Source: Butyrivibrio hungatei NK4A153 (GTDB lineage: Bacteria > Bacillota > Clostridia > Lachnospirales > Lachnospiraceae). Taken from it: 40,299 bases of DNA. Every line of letters begins with the position of its first letter. Within the stretch, counting starts at the first letter, position 1. The stretch spans positions 1-40,299 of the forward strand of contig NZ_AUJY01000024.1 of the NCBI RefSeq assembly GCF_000424465.1, written 5' to 3'. The translations under genes were made by a program, and so were the position numbers. Under the pieces are notes generated by a model. The model searched no databases and was not told the origin of the DNA. It saw nothing but the letters and a program-made list of their open reading frames with translations. Shown one piece after another: positions 29,694 through 39,729 of the stretch.

Positions 29694-30966
29694 CTACCAA
29701 TTCACCTAATCTGCTGTACACATCAAGGCAGTCAAGTGTTGCATAATAATCCATAGGAGTCTCGGCTCTTCGGATAAGTTCAACACTACCGTCCTCTCTG
29801 AGAAGCAATTCCGCACTTTTTAGTTTACCGTTATAGTTGTAGCCCATTGCATATCCGTGGGCACCTGTATCATGTATATAGATATAATCTCCCATATCGA
29901 TCTTGGGAAGTTTTCTGTCAATTGCAAATTTATCGTTGTTCTCGCAAAGTGAACCTGTCACATCATAAATGTGATCGCAAGGCTCATTCTCTTTTCCGAG
30001 AACAGTGATGTGATGATATGAGCCATACATAGCCGGACGCATAAGATTTACCGCGCAGGCATCCACACCAATGTACTCCTTGTAGATGTGCTTCTCATGA
30101 ATAGCCTTAGTTACAAGTGCTCCGTAAGGTCCCATCATGAATCTTCCCATCTCTGTAAAGATTGCTACATCATCCATTCCTTCAGGTGCAAGGATCTTGT
30201 CATACTGCTCCTTAACGCCTTTTCCGATAACATGGATATCATTAGGCTCCATATCGGGTGTATAAGGAATTCCAACACCGCCTGAAAGGTTGATAAATGC
30301 AATCTTTGCGCCTGTAGCTTTCTGTACTTCAACCGCAAGTTCAAAGAGCTGTCCGGCAAGCTGAGGATAATACTCGTTTGTAACCGTATTACTTGCAAGG
30401 AATGCATGAATTCCGAAACGCTTTGCGCCCTTACTCTTAAGAATCTTAAATGCTTCGATAAGCTGATCCTTTGTCATTCCGTACTTGGAATCGCCGGGGT
30501 TGTCCATGATTCCATTACTCATCTTGAACACTCCGCCCGGATTAAATCTGCATGATATTGTCTCAGGGATCTTTCCGAGTGTCTTCTCAAGGAAAGCAAC
30601 ATGTGTGAAATCATCAAGATTTATAATTGCTCCGAGCTTGTCTGCAAGTACAAACTCCTCAGCGGGCGTATCATTTGACGAGAACATGATCTCACTTCCT
30701 TCTGCTCCAACCGCCTTACTGAGAATAAGCTCTGTCTTGGAGGAACAATCGAATCCGCAGCCGTTGTTTCTAAGTATGTCAAGAAGCACAGGATTCGGAT
30801 TGGCCTTAACGGCAAAATATTCCTTGAATCCTTTATTCCATGAAAAAGCGTCATATACAGCCTTTACATTATTTACAAATCCTTTTTCATCATAGATATG
30901 AAAAGGTGTCGGATACTTCTTTACGATATCTTCAATCTGTTCTTTTGTTACAAATGCTTTCTTCAT
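29680..30966 (-). CDS. lysA: Diaminopimelate decarboxylase
   Basis: 428 residues, fold III PLP enzyme of the alanine-racemase type. It turns meso-diaminopimelate into lysine. PLP lysine in FAVKANPNP; FSSNDTPAEE; Gly-rich LSGGVGIPY for the phosphate; TGSLCENND, the Cys-Glu loop that reaches the other active site. ATG 30966 is chosen (GGAGG eight bases upstream); a longer in-frame start would overlap the preceding gene. Middle gene of an operon with the solute-binding lipoprotein and the Xer-like gene. Confidence 0.92.
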   Translation of the reverse strand: MKKAFVTKEQIEDIVKKYPTPFHIYDEKGFVNNVKAVYDAFSWNKGFKEYFAVKANPNPVLLDILRNNGCGFDCSSKTELILSKAVGAEGSEIMFSSNDTPAEEFVLADKLGAIINLDDFTHVAFLEKTLGKIPETISCRFNPGGVFKMSNGIMDNPGDSKYGMTKDQLIEAFKILKSKGAKRFGIHAFLASNTVTNEYYPQLAGQLFELAVEVQKATGAKIAFINLSGGVGIPYTPDMEPNDIHVIGKGVKEQYDKILAPEGMDDVAIFTEMGRFMMGPYGALVTKAIHEKHIYKEYIGVDACAVNLMRPAMYGSYHHITVLGKENEPCDHIYDVTGSLCENNDKFAIDRKLPKIDMGDYIYIHDTGAHGYAMGYNYNGKLKSAELLLREDGSVELIRRAETPMDYYATLDCLDVYSRLGELVDGKI

Positions 30967-30983
30967 AATTTCCTCCGAAAAAA

Positions 30984-33218
30984 TCAACTATTTTCATTTA
31001 TATAAACTGTGACTCTGTTTTGGATTATATCCGCCACTTCCTCTGCTGTCTTTTGGCCACAGTAAAATGCCGAAGCTTCTTCAGCAATTATATTGGTAAT
31101 TTCATTATTCATACAATCCAATGAATTTATTGAAACTGTATAATCATAAAACTTGCTCACTTCCTCTTGAGATAATGGTTTCATTTTCACCATTACATGA
31201 TTTATCTGATCCCATAGCTGAGCGCTCTCATCGTCATCGCTTTTTTCCTTTGTAGCTTCCTGCAGCTCTTCTTCAAATTTTTGTTTTACAGTGGAAAATC
31301 CACTATAAGAATCATCTTTGTCCGATAATATAAGTTCTTTTACAAACTCAAGTGCAATATCCTTATGAGCTGTGTTGCTGTTTACAGCATATAATTCGCC
31401 GTTTATAGAAGCAATATTTTCTCTGCTGTTATTTGGATAGCCTACAAGCTCGATGTCGTCATTAAATACAAGCTGCTTAAGTCTTGCATATTCATTGAGA
31501 TTTGAAAAAAGTTCTCTATAGTAGATTCCTTTATCCTCGGCATAGCTCTTATCTATTTCTGCAAGATTGCTGTGTCCGCTTGCTTTATCCGGAAACTTAT
31601 TTATAAAGTTCAAAAACTCAATAAACTCAGGATTTTTAAAATCACACTTTTTCTCATTCCAATCAATACACTTATCCGCATAATGCGGCATAAGTAAATT
31701 GCCATAAGATTTATTATGATTGGAGCCAAAAGCTTTTTCGTAATCAGTACCGTTGCTCTTTATAAGATCATCAAGCTCTTTATATGTAAGTGATCCCTTT
31801 CCCTTGGCAAATTTTGCTCTGACAGCACATGTTGCGACTTTAAAAGACGGCATAAATGTATACATTTTACCATCATATTTCATCATCTCGGCGATATTTG
31901 GAAGAAGTTCTATTCCCTCCAAAGCACCGCCTTTATCAAATTCAGGTGTAAGATCAAGAAAAATTCCCTTATCAACGTACTTTTTTACATTTCCGTCAAC
32001 ATTTATAATATCGGGCGCTTTTCCGGATATTATATCCATATCCAGTTGCTTTCTTGCTTCTTCCTGTTCATCGTCCGAATATAACTTAGAATAATCAATA
32101 ACTTCTATTTCATACTTGTCATTTGACCTGTTAAACTTCATTACTTCGCTTTGAACATCCGGCTCAAGCCACATGGTTCCCAAAGTAATTGTAGTCTTAT
32201 CCGAAACTTCATCGGGATTTTCTTTGGTAAATCTTAAAAGAGAAGTATCATCACCTGAACCTACCGGTAAATCTATAATAAAATCGGTATCACTCAGTGC
32301 AACAGCTTGCCACTTGTTTCCGCCCACATACTCTGTTGCCGAATCGATGTTTGAAGCTCTGAAGTCAAGCAGTTTATTCTTTTCTCCGGAATCAGGATCG
32401 TATTTGTAGACTCCGTCAGTCCATAAAGCAAATAAATTACCTGCTTTATCTGTAAAAAAAGAATACCGAAGCGTATCACTTATACCACTAAGCGCTTTGT
32501 CAGCCGTTTTCTTTTCAAGATCGATAATTACATTGGATTCATCGGTTCCTTCATGGTATATCATCAGGATTCGATCACCCGATAACATTATAAATGAATA
32601 AATAATACCGTAATCGTCGTAATCACCGATAACTTTTTTATCAACAAGCATTCCAAAGCCGTTTTTATCATCATATGTCTGAATTCCGTTTGGAGTACAT
32701 GATACAAGACCGTATTTTTCACTCCACGCCAAACCGCTTATTTCAGAATTCCCGCTGAATTCTTCGGAAACATCCGCTTTAAAAAGCTCTTTTCCCGTAG
32801 GATCAAACTTACCAAGAAAAACTTTATCTTCGCCGGAAGACTTATCCAAACATTGCAGATACGCGTTTCCTTCTCCGTCGAACGCACAAGCTGTTATATC
32901 ACAACCTGTATCAAAAGCCTGTAGCTGTGTGCCGTCAGGATTAAATGAAATGCATCTGCCCTTTCCGTCTTTGGAATTGGCAGCAAGCATGATCTTTCCA
33001 TTTACATAATCGGCAGAAACAATATCTTCGCCATCAGCAATAATACCTTCAAGGTCTTTCTGTTTAAAAACATGTTCCTTATCAACCTCTCCGCTTTTGG
33101 AAACAGCGCTGTCTCCAACAGAAGAACTATTCTTATTTCCGCATCCGGAAAAAGACGTTACACCTAAAGCAAAAACGATGATGCAACATGCAATTCGTTT
33201 TAATTCCCTATTTCTCAT
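30984..33218 (-). CDS. Lipoprotein: beta-propeller plus extracellular solute-binding domain
   Basis: 744 residues. Signal peptide with lipobox SFSGC (Cys about 26). Residues about 50-330 look like a propeller (repeats such as CISFNPDGTQLQAFDTGCD, YKYDPDSGEKNKLLDF). From about 345, TITLGTMWLEPDVQSEVMKF to the end is a family-1 solute-binding fold (RKQLDMDIISGKAPDIINVD). No ABC permease lies nearby; lysA follows by 17 bases. It may capture a sugar or peptide, or act as a sensor. The ligand is not predictable. Confidence 0.82.
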   Translation of the reverse strand: MRNRELKRIACCIIVFALGVTSFSGCGNKNSSSVGDSAVSKSGEVDKEHVFKQKDLEGIIADGEDIVSADYVNGKIMLAANSKDGKGRCISFNPDGTQLQAFDTGCDITACAFDGEGNAYLQCLDKSSGEDKVFLGKFDPTGKELFKADVSEEFSGNSEISGLAWSEKYGLVSCTPNGIQTYDDKNGFGMLVDKKVIGDYDDYGIIYSFIMLSGDRILMIYHEGTDESNVIIDLEKKTADKALSGISDTLRYSFFTDKAGNLFALWTDGVYKYDPDSGEKNKLLDFRASNIDSATEYVGGNKWQAVALSDTDFIIDLPVGSGDDTSLLRFTKENPDEVSDKTTITLGTMWLEPDVQSEVMKFNRSNDKYEIEVIDYSKLYSDDEQEEARKQLDMDIISGKAPDIINVDGNVKKYVDKGIFLDLTPEFDKGGALEGIELLPNIAEMMKYDGKMYTFMPSFKVATCAVRAKFAKGKGSLTYKELDDLIKSNGTDYEKAFGSNHNKSYGNLLMPHYADKCIDWNEKKCDFKNPEFIEFLNFINKFPDKASGHSNLAEIDKSYAEDKGIYYRELFSNLNEYARLKQLVFNDDIELVGYPNNSRENIASINGELYAVNSNTAHKDIALEFVKELILSDKDDSYSGFSTVKQKFEEELQEATKEKSDDDESAQLWDQINHVMVKMKPLSQEEVSKFYDYTVSINSLDCMNNEITNIIAEEASAFYCGQKTAEEVADIIQNRVTVYINENS

Positions 33219-33375
33219 TATATCTCACTAAAAATGTCTGCTTTACCAGTTAATTAATTATACGAATGCGAATTCATTTACCACTTTAACATGGTAGTGC
33301 ATAAAAATGCAAGAAAAAAATTATATCGAAAAATCGATTTTCTTATAGAGAAATACTGACTTTATCAATATTTCC

Positions 33376-34053
33376 TCAGATATCCTCAATTTGCCAATCA
33401 ATCGGCTCCATGCCATTCTGCTTCAGGAACTCATTAGCCTTGCTGAAATGTTTGCAACCAAAGAAGCCTCTGTATGCAGAAAGTGGACTCGGGTGAGGTG
33501 CCTCGAGTATCAAGTGCTTAGGATTATTGAGCATACTCTTTTTCATCTGGGCAGGTCTGCCCCAGAGCATATAAACTACCGGTCTGTCCTGTTCGTTTAC
33601 TTTTCTGATAATCGCATCGGTAAACTCTTCCCAACCTCTTCCTTTATGAGAGTTAGCGGCATGGGCTCTTACAGTCAAAACGGTGTTGAGCAAGAGTACA
33701 CCCTGATCCGCCCATTTTTTCAGATAGCCGTTATTGGGAATCTTGCAGCCAAGATCGTCATTTAATTCTTTATAAATATTCACAAGAGACGGCGGCGGAT
33801 CTGCCTTACCGGGAAGCACCGAGAAAGAAAGTCCGTGAGCCTGTCCGGGCTCATGATACGGATCCTGCCCAAGGACAAGAACCTTAACTTTCTCAAGCGG
33901 TGTCAAATGAAGTGCATTGAATATATCCTCTGAATCGGGATATATAACATGAGTACTGTATTCTTCTTTTACAAACTCAAAGAGTTTTTTGTAATAATCT
34001 TTATGAAATTCGTCGCTCAATGCCGGCAACCAGTCATTTGAGATCATTGCCAT
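33376..34053 (-). CDS. ung: Uracil-DNA glycosylase
   Basis: 225 residues, full length family 1 UDG that removes uracil from DNA. Water-activating loop [18 protein letters not shown], the [11 protein letters not shown] segment, the LWGRPAQ uracil pocket, and [14 protein letters not shown] with the catalytic His. ATG 34053 (AGAAGG 11 bases upstream) starts [10 protein letters not shown]; a GTG nine bases earlier is possible. It lies 13 bases or more after hisF on the same strand. Confidence 0.96.
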   Translation of the reverse strand: MAMISNDWLPALSDEFHKDYYKKLFEFVKEEYSTHVIYPDSEDIFNALHLTPLEKVKVLVLGQDPYHEPGQAHGLSFSVLPGKADPPPSLVNIYKELNDDLGCKIPNNGYLKKWADQGVLLLNTVLTVRAHAANSHKGRGWEEFTDAIIRKVNEQDRPVVYMLWGRPAQMKKSMLNNPKHLILEAPHPSPLSAYRGFFGCKHFSKANEFLKQNGMEPIDWQIEDI

Positions 34054-34075
34054 TGTAGTCACAACCTTCTTTCTT

Positions 34076-34837
34076 TTATAGCCTTACTGAAACGCCTTTG
34101 TTCCTTAAGTACTTCTTTACATCACATATCTCAAGTTCCTTGTAATGGAAAAGAGAAGCCGCAAGAGCCGCATCTGCCTGGCCTGTTGTAAGTGCATCAT
34201 AGAAGTGCTCCATTGTTCCCGCTCCGCCTGAAGCAATTACAGGAACATCAACAGCTTCCGATATCTGTCTTGTAAGCTCTATATCATAACCGGCCTTGGT
34301 TCCGTCGGCATCCATACTTGTAAGAAGTATTTCTCCCGCTCCAAGCTCAGTTACTTTTTTTGCCCATTCTACGGCATCAATTCCCACATCGATTCTTCCG
34401 CCGTGCTTATAGATATTCCAGCCTGAGCCGTCTTCTCTCTTTTTTGCATCAATCGCAACCACAACGCACTGGCTTCCGAATTTGTCGGCAGCTTCAGCAA
34501 CAAGCTCCGGCCTGTCAATTGCAGCGGAGTTCATCGAAACCTTGTCAGCACCTTCTCTGAGGATTGCCTTAACGTCATCAACTGTTCTGATTCCGCCGCC
34601 AACGGTAAAGGGAATGAAAACTTTTTTGGCAACTTCCCTGACCATGTCAGCAACGGTGGCTCTTCTTTCATTTGATGCGGTTATATCCAGGAAAACAAGC
34701 TCATCTGCGCCGGCCTTGGAATATGCTTCTCCAACGGTAACAGGATCACCTGCATCCTTCAAATTTACGAAATTTATTCCTTTTACAACCCTGCCGTTAT
34801 TAACATCGAGACAGGGAATAATTCTTTTTGTATGCAT
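34076..34837 (-). CDS. hisF: Imidazole glycerol phosphate synthase, cyclase subunit HisF
   Basis: 253 residues, TIM barrel. With HisH it makes imidazole glycerol phosphate and AICAR in histidine synthesis. Catalytic Asp 11 in [15 protein letters not shown] and the second Asp in VVVAIDAKK are present; phosphate loops are VGGGIR and ASGGAG. AAGGAGG lies just before ATG 34837. It follows hisH by 13 bases. The other his genes are not in the window. Confidence 0.97.
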   Translation of the reverse strand: MHTKRIIPCLDVNNGRVVKGINFVNLKDAGDPVTVGEAYSKAGADELVFLDITASNERRATVADMVREVAKKVFIPFTVGGGIRTVDDVKAILREGADKVSMNSAAIDRPELVAEAADKFGSQCVVVAIDAKKREDGSGWNIYKHGGRIDVGIDAVEWAKKVTELGAGEILLTSMDADGTKAGYDIELTRQISEAVDVPVIASGGAGTMEHFYDALTTGQADAALAASLFHYKELEICDVKKYLRNKGVSVRL

Positions 34838-34850
34838 ACCTGTTCCCTCC

Positions 34851-35468
34851 TTATACCGCCAAAAAGTTCTTAAGTATCTGCATTCCTACCTCAGAGCTCT
34901 TTTCAGGGTGGAACTGGCAGGCAAATACATTGTCTTTTTCAACGGAAGCTTCAATGCGAACCGAGTAGTCGGTTGTCGCTGTAACGATGCTCTTATCTTC
35001 TGCCTGAAGATAATATGAATGAACAAAGTATACATACGATTCGTCATCGAGTCCCTTAAAGAGTCTGCCCTCTCTTGGGAAAGAAAGGTTATTCCAGCCT
35101 ATATGAGGCACTTTGTAATATGTTCCTTCTTTATCTATATTGGGAATTCTTACGATTTTTCCACGCAAAATGCCCAGGCCGCTGACTCCCTCCGATTCCT
35201 CACTTGAATCGAACAAGAGCTGCAGTCCCAGGCATATTCCCATAAACGGAATGTTCTTATTTATCACCTCTTTTATAGGCGCTTCCATTCCGTATTCCTC
35301 TATTTTTTTCATTGCATCGGAAAAAGCTCCGACACCGGGAAGCACAACGTGATCTGCTCTGTATATTTCTTTCGGATCTCTGGTGATGACAGTATCGGCG
35401 CCCAAATACTCAAAAGCCTTTTCAACGCTCTTTATGTTACCGGCATCATAATCAATAATTGCTACCAT
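34851..35468 (-). CDS. hisH: Imidazole glycerol phosphate synthase, glutaminase subunit HisH
   Basis: 205 residues, class-I glutaminase that feeds ammonia to HisF. The nucleophile Cys is in [12 protein letters not shown], His and Glu in [12 protein letters not shown]; the oxyanion loop is LPGVGAF. The start [20 protein letters not shown] is the normal HisH N-terminus. GAAAGGGG lies upstream. It comes after the 789-aa gene with a 53-base gap, so the five genes from the Sir2-like protein to ung may be one transcript. Confidence 0.97.
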   Translation of the reverse strand: MVAIIDYDAGNIKSVEKAFEYLGADTVITRDPKEIYRADHVVLPGVGAFSDAMKKIEEYGMEAPIKEVINKNIPFMGICLGLQLLFDSSEESEGVSGLGILRGKIVRIPNIDKEGTYYKVPHIGWNNLSFPREGRLFKGLDDESYVYFVHSYYLQAEDKSIVTATTDYSVRIEASVEKDNVFACQFHPEKSSEVGMQILKNFLAV

Positions 35469-35521
35469 CAGGCATCAAACCCCTTTCAATACTTTCGATG
35501 CCTTCGGTGACAATATGCAGA

Positions 35522-37891
35522 TCATTCTTCAAACATCCCTAAAACTTCCATGATTCTGATAGTATAATCTCTGTCTTTCTTAATGGAATTGATCTCATTG
35601 ATATCTTCCTCAGAAAGACCATAGTTCTCTGAAAGCAACGATTCTATACTATCGTACACGCTAGTCACTTGAATTTCAACATTAAACTTTGTTGCCTCTT
35701 CAAGCAGGCCTTCTTTATTACGTTCTGCCATAAGGAGCATATCAAGAGCTTCAACGTCCTTATTCATGGACTTGTAATTCTCGTATCCGTTGAGATATCT
35801 CTCTGCCCATGCGATCACTCTTGACCTCTCATACATGGTCTTCTGCTCAGTTGTCATTGTTTTTCCATGAAAGAGCTTATATGCACCTATGAAATCACTC
35901 TGAACATATGCAAGCTTAGCTTTATCCGTCGCAGTTTTGACGGGAAGTATAAGCGCCGGAATACATACGAGAATTCCAAGGCTTGCCGCAAAAACTCCGG
36001 AAACAACAATTTTCTTAGGCGCTATAGCCTTACTTGGCGAAGTAGGTTCTTCCGGAGCCTTAGGTTTCTTTTCTTTCTTAGGCTTCTTTTCCTTCGGAGG
36101 CTTCTCCTTCTTAGGCTTCTTCTCCTTAGGCGGTTTCTTTGCCTTCTCTTTTTTCTTCTTCTCTTTCTTTGGCTTTGGAGCTCCTGCCTCTCCAAGCTCA
36201 GAAAGAACCTTCTGATTCTCATCGGTAAGGCTTGCAAGCCCTTCCGTACCGAAGTCTTCAAAATCATCGTCTTCTTCGGTAAGTACTCTCAGAAGTTTTT
36301 GTAAAAAGTTTTCTTTGCGGTGCTTTCTGTGCTTGCCATGCCCGTGTTCTTCAGCATTATCTTCATTTTCCGGAAGATCCATGTCAGGGAGTGCCGAAAT
36401 TGCATCAAGCGCAAGATCCGTTCCAAGATCGTCAAATCCCGTTTCGGTAATCGCATCAAGAATATCTTCTTTGCTGATTTCCTCTTCCTGAGGTCCAATT
36501 TTCTGATCAAGATGCGCCGTATCTTCAAGCGACTCAACTTCATCGTTGGCAAGACTATTCATAAGAGCATCGAGATCCGGCATAGAAACATCTTCGGAAT
36601 CCTGCATTATCTCTTCTGCAGATATTTCCTGCGGTTCATCGCCAAGAATCTTGGCAACTTCTCCCTCAGTTGTCTCATATGACTCAGTCATACCGCCAAG
36701 AAGCTCATCTAAGTTCGCTTCAAGATCGTTAAGATTAATATCGTCTTCTGAAATTTCATCAAGTCCCACAGGGGAATGATGCTCATCTTCTTCTATAAAG
36801 CCAAGATCTGTAGCGGATACACTTATTTCTTCGTTATCGGAAGCTCCCTCATCACCGGGTGTTTCCAATGCATCCACTGCATCTCCTTCATTTGATGCAT
36901 CTGCAGTCTCAGGTGTCGAACCATCCGCATCAGCGCTTCCTTCACCTGTAAGTTCATCCATGTTTAAAAGACTTTCAAGTTCAGAGAGACTGTCTTCCGA
37001 GACCATCCCGTTGGCCCCTTCTTCACTTGAAGGTTCCTCTGAAGGAGCACTTTCTCCGCCTGCTTCCTCACCTGCTTCCGCGTTTGATGCTTCTTCATTA
37101 GGTGTTTCTTCATTTGTCTCATCGATAGTAAGATCATCAAGACTTTGCAGATCAAGTACATCATCAGATGAATTCGGCTCACCTACTCCCTCTGCCTTTC
37201 TTTCTCTGTCGATGATATCGCTAAGGCTGCTCTCCTGTCCGTCAGGCGATTCCATCAAACTTCCTCCCGGCATATCGTCGAGAAGATCTGTAAGGATTTC
37301 TTCAGGAGTCTGATCTGCATCAGATTCTTTTTCCAGAATTAAATTATTGTCATCCGGAAGATCCACCTCCGGAGCCATTTCCGCCAAAGCATCGACAAGC
37401 TCCGAATCATCTATGATAGGGACTGTCTCCGCAACTTCAGGGATAACAATATCTTCCTGCGCAGCTTCCTCACTGGCCGAAACATCATTCTGCCTGTCAG
37501 CTTCATTTTTTTCCGCATCGGCAATTGCCTCATCCAAAGCAATCTCTTCCGCATCACGAACATCTTCTTCCGTCGGTTCATTTCCAACTGTAAATGTCGG
37601 GATTTCCGGATCTGTGGGCTTTTGAATATCGTCAAGAAGACTTGCAAGCGAATCGTCAATCAGTTCATCTCTGTCGGCTTTATCCATAAGCTCGCCGACT
37701 TCCGCAATTTCCTTATTACCGGTTGAATTATCTATGAGCGCACCAATATCCTCCGATTCACTGTCAAGCAGTTCAGCGGAGTTCTCACTGTGGGCTTTAG
37801 AAGACATTCTGCTAAGTGCCGATTGAGGATTACTATTTGATTTTGCTGAATTCAACAAGCTGTCGAGATATTCCTCATCACTAGACTTCAT
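35522..37891 (-). CDS. Acidic single-pass membrane protein, 789 aa, with repeated short motifs
   Basis: Residues 1-510 are very acidic and low in complexity, likely disordered and cytoplasmic. About nine short acidic-hydrophobic motifs lie in it: EEYLDSLLNS (6), DIGALIDNS (48), SLASLLDDI (81), ELVDALAEM (164), EILTDLLDDM (198), ELESLLNMDEL (304), NLDELLGGM (393), DLDALMNSLA (439), DILDAITETG (476). Next is a His/Lys patch (515-526), a Lys/Pro-rich stretch (573-627), one membrane segment (628-651) and an external helical domain of about 137 residues. No known family. Its start overlaps the end of the Sir2-like gene by four bases. Confidence 0.8.
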   Translation of the reverse strand: MKSSDEEYLDSLLNSAKSNSNPQSALSRMSSKAHSENSAELLDSESEDIGALIDNSTGNKEIAEVGELMDKADRDELIDDSLASLLDDIQKPTDPEIPTFTVGNEPTEEDVRDAEEIALDEAIADAEKNEADRQNDVSASEEAAQEDIVIPEVAETVPIIDDSELVDALAEMAPEVDLPDDNNLILEKESDADQTPEEILTDLLDDMPGGSLMESPDGQESSLSDIIDRERKAEGVGEPNSSDDVLDLQSLDDLTIDETNEETPNEEASNAEAGEEAGGESAPSEEPSSEEGANGMVSEDSLSELESLLNMDELTGEGSADADGSTPETADASNEGDAVDALETPGDEGASDNEEISVSATDLGFIEEDEHHSPVGLDEISEDDINLNDLEANLDELLGGMTESYETTEGEVAKILGDEPQEISAEEIMQDSEDVSMPDLDALMNSLANDEVESLEDTAHLDQKIGPQEEEISKEDILDAITETGFDDLGTDLALDAISALPDMDLPENEDNAEEHGHGKHRKHRKENFLQKLLRVLTEEDDDFEDFGTEGLASLTDENQKVLSELGEAGAPKPKKEKKKKEKAKKPPKEKKPKKEKPPKEKKPKKEKKPKAPEEPTSPSKAIAPKKIVVSGVFAASLGILVCIPALILPVKTATDKAKLAYVQSDFIGAYKLFHGKTMTTEQKTMYERSRVIAWAERYLNGYENYKSMNKDVEALDMLLMAERNKEGLLEEATKFNVEIQVTSVYDSIESLLSENYGLSEEDINEINSIKKDRDYTIRIMEVLGMFEE

Positions 37892-38706
37892 AGTCCTTTA
37901 CTCTCCTGCATAATATAGTTAACAGAATTCATTTTGATTGATTCCGTTTTATCCTCTATCTCCGGGATGTGCTGGTATAACCTCTCATGAACCCTTATGA
38001 GATGTGCTTTCTTATTTATAAAAGTCACTTTCTCAAAAGGCCATCTGACAACAGTCGGATACTCAAGTCCGACACCAAGTTCAAGAACAAGCAAATTGGA
38101 ATTTAATGTGTTCGTCAGATACTTCTTGTAAATATCCCAATTGCCAAGATATGCACTCTCATTGTATTTAATGTTATTATATTCCTGTCTCTTCTGATTA
38201 AGATAAAGCTCTTTTCCGTTCATAACAGGTTTGGGAAAAGAAATATCGCCTGAAAGAACACCGTTATCCGATACGATAATATCGTGAATCTTATTTACAA
38301 GAGACATAAATTCTTCGCATTTATCGGCACTGTATAGTTCACCGTCCGATTCATCGTTCTGAAGATACATGCAATTACCGCATGGATACACGCTTTTTGT
38401 TGGATCAAATCCGAACAAAAGTGCATCCTGAAAGCAAATATCACTTACAAGAAAATGCTTTTTATCTCCAATAAGTTTTTTGAGTCCTTTATATGCACTC
38501 TCAATTCTCTCATCGGAATTGTAATATGCGTATTCATATTCGATCACGGGTAAAAGCCATTCATTGCCTTCTTTGCCCGAATACTCGATTATCTCTTTAT
38601 ATCTATCGTCATTTTTGAGTCCGTTCTTGACCCAATTCCATTCATTTCCTATTCCGATTAGGACAAAATCTGCTTTTTCTATCTGCTCTAAAAGTGTTTC
38701 AGCCAT
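37888..38706 (-). CDS. Sir2-like (NAD-binding fold) protein
   Basis: 272 residues. The N-terminal ADFVLIGIGNEWNW and C-terminal SNLLVLELGVGLEYPTVVRW then PFEKVTFINKKAHLIRV resemble the Rossmann strands of Sir2-like proteins found in clostridia; a CGNC pair (about residue 133) could belong to a zinc site. The canonical GAGxS and catalytic His are not clear, so deacetylase activity is doubtful. Overlaps the 789-aa gene by four bases (ATGA), which suggests coupled function. Confidence 0.55.
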   Translation of the reverse strand: MAETLLEQIEKADFVLIGIGNEWNWVKNGLKNDDRYKEIIEYSGKEGNEWLLPVIEYEYAYYNSDERIESAYKGLKKLIGDKKHFLVSDICFQDALLFGFDPTKSVYPCGNCMYLQNDESDGELYSADKCEEFMSLVNKIHDIIVSDNGVLSGDISFPKPVMNGKELYLNQKRQEYNNIKYNESAYLGNWDIYKKYLTNTLNSNLLVLELGVGLEYPTVVRWPFEKVTFINKKAHLIRVHERLYQHIPEIEDKTESIKMNSVNYIMQESKGL

Positions 38707-38749
38707 TATATTTTAGAAAACCTTTGCATTTTATGAATAAATTAAAACA

Positions 38750-38807
38750 CTCCCCTTATTGAGACAGTCACTGAAAACTCGTTTCATAACTGAGCCAACA
38801 AAGGGAG
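38750..38807 (-). terminator. Terminator of cheV
   Basis: Minus strand CTCCCTTTGTTG (38807-38796) pairs with CAATAAGGGGAG (38761-38750), including G-U pairs, over a 34-base loop, then TGTTTTAATTT. It lies just after the cheV stop and before the Sir2-like gene. Confidence 0.6.
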
Positions 38808-38823
38808 TTCAAGTCAGTACGTA

Positions 38824-39729
38824 TCAGCGTGCACTTGGTGCATTTACAAGTTCATCGATAACAGCAACGAGATTTCCGATCTCAGGCTTTGAAAGCTGTC
38901 TGTCAGCACCCAAAGATTCGCCTTTTCTTCTCATCTCTTCGTTAACCAAAGAAGAGAATATGATAAGCGGAATCTTCTTAGTAGCATCATCGCTCTTAAT
39001 AAGCTTGGTAAGTCTGTGTCCGTCCATGATAGGCATCTCGATATCGGTAATGATGCACTTTATATCATCAAGAGTTCCTTTTTCCTTACATGATTTAATG
39101 TAATCATAAGCAAGCTTACCATTTTCGAAGTGGATTACATTGTTATATCCGGCCTTATTAAGTGAATCAACAATAAGTCTGTTAAGGAGCTGTGAATCCT
39201 CTGCAAGAACGATCGGCACCTCATTTCTGGGTCTTGTTCCGATTTCTTCAAGAGCATCCATATTAAGTCCTGTATTAGGGTTAATATCAGCAACAATCTT
39301 CTCAAAATCAAGAATAATAATAAGCTGATTTTCAAACTTTATAATACCTGTGGAGATACTCTCCTCAGTTTTAGAAATTGTAGCATTTGGCTTAATAATA
39401 TCAGCCCATGATACTCTGTGAATACCAACAACCGCATCAACATGGAATGCGATATCGAGCTTATTGAAGTTTGTAATAATAAATAATCCACCGGGCTGAG
39501 AAGCACCACGCTGTAAACAGTTCCTTAGGTCAATCGCCGTAATCATGGTGTCACGTGGCATGAATATTCCTTCAATACTCGGATGAGCATTAGGTACCGG
39601 TGTAACCTCCTGATAGACAATTATTTCCTTGATCTTAGCAACATTGATTCCATAGCAATGGTCATCAATCTTAAACTCAAGGACCTCCAATTCATTAGTT
39701 CCGTTTTCAAGCAGGATTTTTGATTCCAT
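38824..39729 (-). CDS. cheV: Chemotaxis protein CheV (CheW-like + receiver domain)
   Basis: 301 residues. The CheW-like coupling domain spans about 10-155 (FKIDDHCYGINVAKIKEIIV, FIITNFNKLDIAFHVDAVVG); the receiver spans about 172-297, with VLAEDSQ as acidic pocket, phospho-Asp in CIITDIEMPIMDG, and the Lys in LSKPEIG. It couples receptors to CheA and its phosphorylation tunes adaptation. Marks the host as motile or once motile. AGGTGAGAGA lies before the ATG. No other che or fla genes in the window. Confidence 0.93.
   Translation of the reverse strand: MESKILLENGTNELEVLEFKIDDHCYGINVAKIKEIIVYQEVTPVPNAHPSIEGIFMPRDTMITAIDLRNCLQRGASQPGGLFIITNFNKLDIAFHVDAVVGIHRVSWADIIKPNATISKTEESISTGIIKFENQLIIILDFEKIVADINPNTGLNMDALEEIGTRPRNEVPIVLAEDSQLLNRLIVDSLNKAGYNNVIHFENGKLAYDYIKSCKEKGTLDDIKCIITDIEMPIMDGHRLTKLIKSDDATKKIPLIIFSSLVNEEMRRKGESLGADRQLSKPEIGNLVAVIDELVNAPSAR

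Noticed and set aside
34076..35468. hisHF as surface-sugar paralogues (WbuY/WbuZ-like)
   Set aside because: Both proteins keep all catalytic landmarks of the histidine pathway enzymes and lack sugar-synthesis neighbours.
35867..37625. Several long Ser- or Arg/Leu-rich plus-strand frames
   Set aside because: They mirror the acidic and Lys-rich codon bias of the 789-aa gene on the other strand.
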